From: JBOHSA01 sp050732995
Lineage (GTDB): Bacteria > Gemmatimonadota > Gemmatimonadetes > Gemmatimonadales > GWC2-71-9
Assembly (NCBI GenBank): GCA_050732995.1
Contig: JBOHSA010000032.1
Span: 1-6,199 of the forward strand
Direction of reading: 5' to 3'
Length of the DNA stretch: 6,199 nucleotides
The position numbers and the translations under genes are program-made. A model generated the notes under the pieces. The model did no database searches and had not been told where the DNA came from. It saw only the letters and a list, made by a program, of their open reading frames with translations. Below, piece by piece: positions 1 through 5,128 of this stretch. The first letter of the stretch is position 1. Each line of letters begins with the position of its first letter.

Positions 1-1
1 G

Positions 2-163
2 GAATCGCTCGGGCCGGGCGCCGAGCCGTTCGACTACTGGGTGGGCAGGCCGGGGACCGACGGCTGGCGCCACGTCCCCGCCCCCGCCCGCGAGACCTTG
101 CCGAGCGTGGCGCGGATCCTCGCCGAGCGCCGCGTGCATCCGTCACGGCCGCCCCGTGACTAG
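2..163 (+). CDS. 3' end of an unrecognised protein (partial)
   Basis: An open frame enters from the left edge and gives 53 residues before the TAG at 161-163. The visible tail is proline- and arginine-rich (FDYWVGRPGTDGW early, ILAERRVHPSRPPRD at the end), and most of its codons end in G or C, which fits real coding in this genome. I recognise no domain. The tail contains an acidic/aromatic patch and a final basic, probably disordered segment. The start lies outside the window, so family and function cannot be assigned. The next gene candidate begins 33 bases downstream on the same strand, so the two could share a transcript. Confidence 0.5.
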   Translation, partial: ESLGPGAEPFDYWVGRPGTDGWRHVPAPARETLPSVARILAERRVHPSRPPRD

Positions 164-196
164 CGACCACCGTCTGCGAGAGGAGAGCCTGAAGCA

Positions 197-370
197 ATGC
201 CGCGAGCGGAACGACGAGGACTGAAAGTCGCTGATGGTGGTCGGCGAGCCGGCGAGCACGCGGCATGGCACGCCGAGGATGATTTCACGCGCGACGAAGA
301 GCCCGTTGCCGACGCCAGGATTCTCAAGGTCGCCGCGAAGGTTGCCGCCGACCACCTCGGAGGCTACTGA
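197..370 (+). CDS. Possible small protein, translationally coupled to the reductase
   Basis: An ATG at 197 opens a 57-residue frame ending in TGA at 368-370. The last base of that stop is the first base of the reductase start codon (TGATG), a typical translational-coupling arrangement. A purine-rich AGGAG at 181-185 lies upstream with a long spacing of about 11 bases. The product is charged: a basic N-terminus, then DDFTRDEEPVADA, then an Ala/Lys/Val helix-like stretch (ILKVAAKVAADHLGGY). GC3 is only moderate in the first half and high in the second, so the ORF could be the degraded remnant of a longer gene or could occur by chance. I recognise no family. The evidence is the overlap and the position, not homology. 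Confidence 0.35.
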   Translation: MPRAERRGLKVADGGRRAGEHAAWHAEDDFTRDEEPVADARILKVAAKVAADHLGGY

Positions 371-1548
371 TGGCAGACTACCGGTACTTGATCATCGGCG
401 GTGGGATGACGGCCGACGCGGCCGCACGCGCCATCCGCGAGGCCGATCCGACCGGCGGGGTCGGCCTGATCTCCGCCGAGCCCCACCCACCCTATGCCCG
501 CCCCCCGCTCTCCAAAGGACTCTGGAAGGGCGACCCGGAGTCGGGCATCTGGCGCGGCACCGAGACCGCAGGCGTGGAGTTGCGACTGTCCCGACGGGTC
601 ACGGCGATCGACGTGAAGGGAAAGACCGTGACCGACGAGCGAGGCGCCGCCGTCAGCTACGGCAAGCTGCTGCTCGCGACCGGCGGCACCCCGCGACGGC
701 TGCCGCTCGAGACGGAGCAGATCATCTACTTCCGCACCTACGACGACTACCGCCGGCTGAGGGCACTCGCGAACGAACGCCTCCGGTTCGCCGTGCTGGG
801 CGGCGGCTTCATCGGCTCGGAGATCGCCGCGGCGCTCCGGACGGCGGGCCGCGACGTGGTGATGCTCATCCCCGAGGTCGGCGTCGGCGCGCGGGTGTTT
901 CCGGCCGACCTGTCGCGCTACCTCGTGGGCTACTACCGCGAGCAGGGCGTGGAGCTGCGGACGGGCGAGGGGCTGGCCGGCCTCACGCCGCGCGCTGGTG
1001 CAGTGGTCGTGAAAACGACGAGCGGCCAGGAGCTACCGGTCGATGTCGTCGTGGCGGGGCTTGGCATCCAGCCGAACGTCGACCTCGCCGAGCAGGCGGG
1101 GCTGCGGGTGGAGAACGGCATCGTGGTGGACGAGCTACTGCGCACCAGCGTGCCCGATGTCTTCGCCGCGGGTGATGTCGCCAACTTCTTCAATCCCGCG
1201 CTCGGCACGTGGTTGCGGGTGGAGCACGAGGACAACGCCAACACGATGGGCGCCGCGGCGGGCCGGGCGATGGCCGGGCAGGGGGCGCCATACACACACC
1301 TGCCGTTCTTCTACTCGGACCTGTTCGCGCTGGGCTACGAGGCTGTGGGAGAACTCGACCCGCGGCTCGAAACCGTGGCCGATTGGAAGGAGCCATTCCG
1401 CGAGGGCGTCGTCTACTACCTCAAGGACGGCCGCGTGCGCGGCGTGCTGCTGTGGAACACCTGGGGTCAGGTGGACGCCGCCCGCGCGCTGATCGCCGAG
1501 CCGGGACCGTTCCGGACGGAGAACATCAAGGGACGGTTGCCGGCTTGA
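370..1548 (+). CDS. AIF-type FAD-dependent NAD(P)H oxidoreductase
   Basis: This 392-residue flavoprotein belongs to the pyridine nucleotide-disulfide oxidoreductase/apoptosis-inducing-factor group. Such enzymes pass electrons from NAD(P)H through FAD to a ferredoxin, cytochrome or small-molecule acceptor. What is visible: an N-terminal Rossmann segment with a glycine-rich turn (YLIIGGGMTADAAARAI, about residues 6-22); the PPYARPPLSKGLWKG block (about 40-54) typical of this group; an ATGG motif (103-106); a second, NAD(P)-binding turn (VLGGGFIGSEIAAAL, about 142-156); and the FAD-contacting VPDVFAAGDVANF (261-273). The C-terminal domain contains LPFFYSDLFALGYEAVGELD (311-330). There is no redox-active CXXXXC pair, so it is not a disulfide reductase. 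The ATG is set by a GGAGG (359-363) six bases upstream and overlaps the stop of the small ORF. The gene is 10 bases from the Crp/Fnr gene, probably in one operon. The physiological acceptor is unknown. Confidence 0.93.
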   Translation: MADYRYLIIGGGMTADAAARAIREADPTGGVGLISAEPHPPYARPPLSKGLWKGDPESGIWRGTETAGVELRLSRRVTAIDVKGKTVTDERGAAVSYGKLLLATGGTPRRLPLETEQIIYFRTYDDYRRLRALANERLRFAVLGGGFIGSEIAAALRTAGRDVVMLIPEVGVGARVFPADLSRYLVGYYREQGVELRTGEGLAGLTPRAGAVVVKTTSGQELPVDVVVAGLGIQPNVDLAEQAGLRVENGIVVDELLRTSVPDVFAAGDVANFFNPALGTWLRVEHEDNANTMGAAAGRAMAGQGAPYTHLPFFYSDLFALGYEAVGELDPRLETVADWKEPFREGVVYYLKDGRVRGVLLWNTWGQVDAARALIAEPGPFRTENIKGRLPA

Positions 1549-1558
1549 AGCCGGGCGC

Positions 1559-2206
1559 ATGACCCCCCAGAGGCTAGCCGAGGTTCTGGCTGGGCGTCCC
1601 GGGCGGCATCTGGGGGCGCGCCAGTTCCTGTACGTCTCCGGCACCGCGGCGCGCAGCGTTTTTTTCGTGCGCAGCGGACTCGTCAAGTCCAGCATGCTCT
1701 CGCCCACCGGCCAGGAGCTGGTGCTGCGGGTCTACAAGCCGGGGGAGATCGTGGGCGAGCTCTGCTTCAGCACCGGGGAGCGCCGCGAGCAAGCCGTGGC
1801 TCTGGAGCCGAGCGAAGTAGTGGAACTTCCGTTGGATGAGCTCATCGCCCGATTAGGTCAAGACCGGCAGGCCATGCTCGACTTCCTAGCGGTGGTGTGC
1901 GAGCGGTTGGCCGATGCCTATGATCAGCTCCGCAGCTTCTCGTTCGACCTCACGATTGAGCGTTTGGTGCGCGCGCTGCTCAAGCTTGCGGACCAGCTGG
2001 GGGAGGCCGGGCCAGGGGGCCTGCAGATCGGGCACCACATCGGGCAGGGGGAGCTAGCGCGAATGATCGGCGCAAGGCGCGAAGTGGTCTCCGGGCTGCT
2101 GAATCGCCTGCGCGAGGAGGGCCTCGTCAACTACGTCCGCCGGGGCCCCATCAAGGTCGATACAGCCGCTCTGCGGCGCTACCTCGCTGCCCTAGCATCA
2201 AGCTGA
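1559..2206 (+). CDS. Crp/Fnr-family transcriptional regulator
   Basis: A complete 215-residue regulator of normal length for the family. Residues about 15-95 form the cyclic-nucleotide-binding-type beta barrel (FFVRSGLVKSS, then YKPGEIVGELCF at about 59-70). A long dimerisation helix follows at about 105-145. The C-terminal winged helix-turn-helix (about 160-192) contains IGQGELARMIGARREVVSGLL and RLREEGLV. The Gly-Glu-Leu of the phosphate-binding cassette is present (66-68), but the Arg-Ser/Thr pair that contacts cAMP is replaced by RRE (75-77), so cAMP binding is doubtful. There is no N-terminal cysteine cluster for an Fe-S centre as in FNR; the only cysteines I see are C69 and C114. It may sense another ligand or redox state. 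The start has only a weak ribosome site and follows the reductase stop by 10 bases. It probably controls this locus, and candidate operators lie just after its stop. Confidence 0.93.
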   Translation: MTPQRLAEVLAGRPGRHLGARQFLYVSGTAARSVFFVRSGLVKSSMLSPTGQELVLRVYKPGEIVGELCFSTGERREQAVALEPSEVVELPLDELIARLGQDRQAMLDFLAVVCERLADAYDQLRSFSFDLTIERLVRALLKLADQLGEAGPGGLQIGHHIGQGELARMIGARREVVSGLLNRLREEGLVNYVRRGPIKVDTAALRRYLAALASS

Positions 2207-2216
2207 TCGGATGGCA

Positions 2217-2232
2217 TGTGAGCCAGATAACA
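2217..2232. promoter_or_regulatory. Candidate Crp-like operator
   Basis: TGTGA, six bases, then TAACA matches nine of the ten half-site positions of the Crp consensus TGTGA-N6-TCACA. It begins 11 bases after the stop of the Crp/Fnr gene and lies about 240 bases before the cytochrome start. Such a match could occur by chance, and this regulator's own recognition sequence is unknown. Its position between the regulator and the likely target gene is the main support. Confidence 0.3.
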
Positions 2233-2299
2233 TTGCTCTGGGGTCGCCGGCTAATGTGCTCCGGATAACTGGACCTGAGCGGTTCGGTGGTTCAAATTG

Positions 2300-2311
2300 T
2301 ATGTTCACATA
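2300..2311. promoter_or_regulatory. 12-bp palindrome, possible operator
   Basis: TATGT, a two-base spacer (TC), then ACATA forms a perfect 5-bp inverted repeat in the gap between the regulator and cytochrome genes. It lies in a locally AT-rich patch, which in a high-GC genome often marks a promoter region. A Crp/Fnr dimer or another regulator could bind here. I could not place a convincing -35/-10 pair. Confidence 0.22.
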
Positions 2312-2471
2312 TGAGCAGCTCTCACCTCCTGCCCACCGCAAACCGTACGATCGGCTCGGCCCGCCACCGATACACGTAGCGGCGGCTCCTGATAGAGACA
2401 CCGGACCGCCGCGAGTCTTCGACAGTTTCTGTGTTGCACCCATCGCACAGCTTCCCAAGAGTGAGGAGCGT

Positions 2472-3671
2472 ATGAGGACTCCGTTTGCGATTACCGGCGC
2501 TTGCTTGGCGGCGGTGGCTCTGCTGCAAGGAGTGGCCCCGCGCTCAGGGCGGACGGCCAGCCCGGCCGCGCAGCAGCAGCTTGACGGCAGGCAGATCTTC
2601 CGGTTCGACACCTTCGGTGACGAAGTGTTCTGGACCGACACGCTGCGGATGCACGAGGTGATCGAAGGGACCGCGCACGGCGGCGTGGGGCCGGGGGTGA
2701 GCCCGAAGACAGCCCTCGCGGTCGGCCTGAAGGTAGACGTGGACGCGCTGCCGCCGGCGCTGGTCCAGCAACTCAAGGCGGGTCAGGTTAACCTGGACGA
2801 TCCAGCGACCACGCTCGCGTTGCTCAAGCTCAACGCGGTGGTGGGCGTGCAGGCCATGGTAGACGCTAGCAACCGGATCACGAAGTTCGGCGTCACCTGC
2901 GCCCTGTGCCACTCGACGGTAAACAATTCCTTGGCGCCCGGGATCGGGAGCCGGCTCGACGGCTGGGCGAACCGCGATCTCAATCCGGGGGTGATACTCT
3001 CGCTCTCGCCAGCCCTGCAGGACTCGGCGGTGCAGGCGGTGCTGAAGTCCTGGGGCGCCGGTCGGTATGACGCCCGCTGGAACCACGACGGGAAGAACGG
3101 TCCAGTCGTGATCCCGCCGGCCTATGGACTCGCCGGCGTCAACCTGGCGACCTACACCGGCCAAGGCAGCGTCACCTACTGGAACGCCTACGTGGCGGTG
3201 ACCCAGATGCATGGCCGGGGGACGTTCGTGGACCCGCGAATCGGGGACGATGTGCGCCGGGTGCCCGACTTGGTGACGGCGAAGCTCCCCGCGCTGCATC
3301 GGTATCAACTAAGCTTGGCGGCTCCGAAGCCGCCCGCCGGGAGCTTCAACCTCGCGGCGGCACGGCGCGGTGAGCAGGTCTTCACCGCGACGCGGTGCGC
3401 GAGCTGCCACGTTCCGCCGATCTACACCGAACCCGGCCTCGGGCTGCACGCGCCAGCGGAGACGTGCTCGGACCCTGGGCTCGCGCAGCGCGGGTCGACC
3501 GGCAAGTACCGGACGACGCCACTGCACGGGGTGTGGCAGCATCCGCCGTACTTCCACGATGGCAGCGCCGCGACTCTGGCGGATGTGGTGGAGCACTACG
3601 AGAAGTGCTGGACCCTGAACCTGACGGCCCAGCAGAAAGCGGATCTGGTGGAGTTCCTGAGATCGCTCTAG
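2472..3671 (+). CDS. Secreted di-haem cytochrome c (cytochrome c peroxidase/MauG-like)
   Basis: From the ATG at 2472 the product has 399 residues. A GAGGAG at 2463-2468 lies just upstream, and the start opens directly on an export signal (ITGACLAAVALLQG, about 7-20), so I prefer it to the in-frame ATG at 2211. There are two covalent haem sites: CALCH (143-147) and CASCH (309-313). The C-terminal block TPLHGVWQHPPYFHDGSAAT (349-368), followed by LADVVEHYEKC, is the signature of the di-haem cytochrome c peroxidase/MauG superfamily. The N-terminal part, including FRFDTFGDEVFWTDTLRMHE (44-63), differs from classical peroxidases; the relationship may be closer to less-studied di-haem oxidases. Action is expected outside the inner membrane, with peroxide, oxygen or an organic compound as substrate (inferred). 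It may receive regulation from the adjacent Crp/Fnr protein. No terminator is obvious directly after the TAG. Confidence 0.88.
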   Translation: MRTPFAITGACLAAVALLQGVAPRSGRTASPAAQQQLDGRQIFRFDTFGDEVFWTDTLRMHEVIEGTAHGGVGPGVSPKTALAVGLKVDVDALPPALVQQLKAGQVNLDDPATTLALLKLNAVVGVQAMVDASNRITKFGVTCALCHSTVNNSLAPGIGSRLDGWANRDLNPGVILSLSPALQDSAVQAVLKSWGAGRYDARWNHDGKNGPVVIPPAYGLAGVNLATYTGQGSVTYWNAYVAVTQMHGRGTFVDPRIGDDVRRVPDLVTAKLPALHRYQLSLAAPKPPAGSFNLAAARRGEQVFTATRCASCHVPPIYTEPGLGLHAPAETCSDPGLAQRGSTGKYRTTPLHGVWQHPPYFHDGSAATLADVVEHYEKCWTLNLTAQQKADLVEFLRSL

Positions 3672-3825
3672 GCGGGGAGGGTGAGAACACCGTCGACGCT
3701 GGCTTATGCTGCATCCGCACGGTTTGGCAGAAGCGAGGCCAAGTGGTCGCGATCAACCCTGCAACCGATCGGGTCGTCGTAGCCGAAGAAATGAGCCGAC
3801 CCCCTGGAGACTGTGCAGTGGGTCG

Positions 3826-3849
3826 CCGTGCTGTGAGTTCTGCTGTGAG
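3826..3849. repeat. 12-bp tandem direct repeat, two copies
   Basis: CCGTGCTGTGAG is followed directly by TTCTGCTGTGAG, with nine of twelve positions shared or more if the register is shifted. The second copy is followed by another TT. A related pair (TTGCGTCGTGAG, TTGTGTCGTGAG) occurs at 5133-5156 in the same orientation. Short direct repeats close to a tRNA attachment core are the usual form of integrase arm-type sites; this is a possible reading, not shown. Confidence 0.5.
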
Positions 3850-3883
3850 TTTCTCATACACTCGGTTGATCTTCGGGCCTGCT

Positions 3884-3935
3884 GTTACGACACCGATGCC
3901 CAGGACTTCGCGTGAATGCTACTTGGTGTCGTAAC
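3884..3935. repeat. 11-bp perfect inverted repeat with 30-base loop
   Basis: GTTACGACACC at 3884-3894 is exactly complementary to GGTGTCGTAAC at 3925-3935. No T-run follows, so it is not an intrinsic terminator. It ends about 22 bases before the tRNA fragment. It could be a protein-binding site of the integrated element, an old terminal repeat or an RNA hairpin. Confidence 0.6.
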
Positions 3936-3956
3936 TCGGTCCTCTAATGAGTCGCA

Positions 3957-3998
3957 CGGGGTTCAGGGGGTCGCGGGTTCAAATCCCGCCGTCCCGAC
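3957..3998 (+). tRNA. 3' half of a tRNA, probably tRNA-Pro (attachment-site remnant)
   Basis: Reading back from the end: discriminator A at 3997; acceptor 3' strand CGTCCCG at 3990-3996; a perfect T-arm at 3973-3989 (stem GCGGG/CCCGC, loop TTCAAAT); variable loop GGGTC at 3968-3972; anticodon 3' stem TCAGG at 3963-3967; and loop bases consistent with anticodon GGG (3958-3960) and G37. The acceptor implies a C1-G72 pair with A73, and G37 is present, as in bacterial tRNA-Pro. No matching 5' acceptor strand (CGGGACG), D-arm or 5' anticodon stem (CCTGA) lies upstream, and position 33 is C rather than T. The fragment therefore begins in the anticodon loop, where tyrosine-recombinase elements often cross over. 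No CCA is encoded. It is not a functional tRNA. Confidence 0.8.
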
Positions 3999-4063
3999 TG
4001 AGTGAAGAGCAAGCCCAGCAGCGACTTTCGCTGTAGGGCTTTTTCTTCGACTGCACCCTGTGT
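3991..4063 (+). repeat. Diverged direct repeat, copy 1 (hairpin block R1)
   Basis: This stretch aligns without gaps to 5056-5128 at a constant offset of 1065 bases, with 53 of 73 positions identical by my count. Conserved parts are GACTGA before the hairpin, the AAGCC/GGCTT base of the stem, the CTT loop, the TTTTTCTTC tail, and TGCAC-YCYGTGT after it. The conserved flanks lie outside the terminator proper, so the block is more than two unrelated terminators that look alike. Confidence 0.7.
4011..4048 (+). terminator. Intrinsic terminator T1 after the tRNA fragment
   Basis: The arms are AAGCCC-A-GCAGCGA at 4011-4024 and TCGCTGT-A-GGGCTT at 4028-4041. They form a 13-bp stem (one G-T pair, one A-A mismatch) closed by a CTT loop, followed by TTTTTCTTC-type sequence. 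It begins 14 bases after the tRNA 3' end, so it is most simply the original terminator of that tRNA gene. It is the diverged twin of the terminator at 5076-5113. Confidence 0.88.
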
Positions 4064-4456
4064 TGTGACATCGAGTTCCGATGATGTGCTGCGTCGGCGC
4101 AACACCATTCGCCGTACCGTCTCGGCATCGGGCTGCTGGTACGAGCCTGCGGGTCCTTTAGGCGTTAACGCACGCGCTTGCCATCCTCCGACTTTCAGAA
4201 CAGTTTCAGCCTCGAAGGGTATCTGGAGGCCGCTCGGATGCCCTACGCCTTCGAGTCGCACTCAGGATCCTGCCTGAGGGGAGGTCTTCTGGACCGCCGC
4301 TCGACGAGCCGCGTCGTTAGGCGAGCGTGTAGCGTTGCAGCCTTCCGCGTCAGGAAGCACTCCGCCCACCGTGCACGGGCGCCGCCCCCTGCGACTGCTC
4401 CCTACGACTGTTCCTTGAGAAACCCACATCTCGAATATGAAGAGAGGAAATGACCT
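4064..4456. other. Intergenic stretch with fold-back sequence; attC-like end
   Basis: I find no credible gene here. It contains the palindrome GCGTTAACGC (about 4162-4171), an 8-bp hairpin CTCGAAGG/CCTTCGAG (4211-4218 with 4248-4255) and a 6-bp hairpin CTCAGG/CCTGAG (4261-4266 with 4273-4278). GTTAGGC at 4316-4322 fits the integron core-site consensus GTTRRRY. The sequence inside it partly complements the sequence around 4165-4178. The remaining 130 bases lead to the ribosome site of the lipoprotein gene and should contain its promoter, which I cannot place. Confidence 0.4.
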
Positions 4457-5032
4457 ATGGTGCGCCCTACGATGGCCCTGCCTGCGACCGCGCTCGCCTT
4501 CATCGCGGCCGTGGCGTGTAGTGACAACCCGACGACCGTCTCCCAGCCCGGAATCAGCGCGAGTAGCGTTCACCTGAAGGGCGGTGCCAACGCCGAGCCC
4601 TCCTTCATAGACAACGGGTTGTCGCTGGCCGTGTCCGGAGCGCTCTCCGGTCTCGGAGGCGGGGACGTCTTGGTGTCCCTGACGGCGACGGCCAATGTGG
4701 CGTCGACTTGTACCAATCAGGGTGGCAATCCGGCCCCGGGCCAAAATCCCGCGCCGACCACCGTGACGGGCAGCGTAGCGATTCCCGAGGGCGAGATTAA
4801 GAACGGGACCACGCCGTTCTCTGTGACGACGGCATCGCCCACGACGCCCATCCCGGGGGCACCCGGTTGTTCCAATCCCAACTGGACCGAGTCGATCGAT
4901 GATCTTGCGTTCACTTCCGCGACGATTACGGTGGAGCAACCCGTCGGCACGGTGGTCTTGACCATCCAGTGCACCTTCAGCGCGCCGACGTCCGACGGCT
5001 CCATAGCGAAGGGCGACGTGTCCTGCTTGTAG
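4457..5032 (+). CDS. Small secreted lipoprotein, hypothetical
   Basis: A 191-residue protein starts at an ATG nine bases after AGAGAGG. The N-terminus (MVRPTMALPATALAFIAAVA) is a short signal peptide ending in an acceptable lipobox AAVAC, with Cys21 as the lipidation site, followed by a polar SDNPTTVSQPG linker. The mature part is rich in Gly, Thr, Ser and Pro and looks like a beta-rich extracellular domain. Four more cysteines could form disulfides: one in ASTCTNQGGNPAPGQNP, one in GAPGCSNPNWTE, one in IQCTF, one in the final VSCL. I associate the pattern of a Cys next to GGN-APGQ-P and a second Cys before NPNWT with uncharacterised secreted proteins of Gemmatimonadota. No enzymatic motif is seen. 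The gene stands alone and is followed by a strong terminator. A start at the in-frame ATG 4472 is possible. Confidence 0.78.
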   Translation: MVRPTMALPATALAFIAAVACSDNPTTVSQPGISASSVHLKGGANAEPSFIDNGLSLAVSGALSGLGGGDVLVSLTATANVASTCTNQGGNPAPGQNPAPTTVTGSVAIPEGEIKNGTTPFSVTTASPTTPIPGAPGCSNPNWTESIDDLAFTSATITVEQPVGTVVLTIQCTFSAPTSDGSIAKGDVSCL

Positions 5033-5055
5033 GCCAGATTCGGCCATCAGGATCC

Positions 5056-5128
5056 CTCGTGACTGATTAACGATCAAGCCTCACCGCGGCTTCCGCGGTG
5101 GGGCTTTTTCTTCCCTTGCACTCCGTGT
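5056..5128 (+). repeat. Diverged direct repeat, copy 2 (hairpin block R2)
   Basis: This is the partner of 3991-4063. It lacks the tRNA T-arm that precedes copy 1; similarity starts around GACTGA (5061-5066). Within the stem, two base pairs differ from copy 1 on both sides so that pairing is kept (A-T to C-G, and A-T to G-C at the loop), and the A-A mismatch of copy 1 is a C-G pair here. Confidence 0.7.

Larger units (their letters stand above)
3672..3955. other. Intergenic stretch without a convincing gene
   Basis: Between the cytochrome stop and the half-tRNA I see no frame with a ribosome site, a recognisable domain and good codon bias. It holds the 12-bp tandem repeat and the 11-bp inverted repeat described separately. 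On the minus strand, after a stop, one frame reads EVLGIGVVTAG and then YEKLTAELTA. It loses coherent sequence beyond the repeat and could be the decayed tail of an integrase or helix-turn-helix gene. Confidence 0.5.

Noticed and set aside
234..1175. Long + strand frame overlapping the reductase
   Set aside because: Arg/Pro/Gly-rich low-complexity translation in another frame of a clearly recognised flavoprotein; a GC-rich shadow.
1135..1707. Minus-strand frame opposite the reductase end and regulator start
   Set aside because: Antisense to two genes with recognisable domains, and no family features of its own.
2211..2471. 87-residue upstream extension of the cytochrome
   Set aside because: The start at 2472 has a strong ribosome site and opens directly on a signal peptide; the extension would bury that signal and its composition does not look like protein.
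3382..3861. Minus-strand frame opposite the cytochrome end
   Set aside because: Mostly antisense to the haem-binding domain; only the short LTAELTA part is possibly a remnant, and it is treated as a repeat.
3884..3935. Inverted repeat as an integron attC site
   Set aside because: It begins with GTTACGA and ends with TCGTAAC, the reverse of the RYYYAAC...GTTRRRY arrangement.
3957..3998. Complete tRNA or the tmRNA 3' end
   Set aside because: No 5' acceptor strand, D-arm or 5' anticodon stem exists upstream, and the acceptor end implies C1-G72 rather than the GGGG start of tmRNA.
3944..4261. Minus-strand frame through the tRNA fragment and terminator T1
   Set aside because: Its end (GRRDLNPRPPEP) is a peptide often mispredicted from the antisense strand of tRNA genes; there is no ribosome site.
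4262..5077. Long minus-strand frame opposite the lipoprotein gene
   Set aside because: Arg/Gly-rich antisense translation; the + strand gene has a signal peptide, lipobox, ribosome site and terminator.
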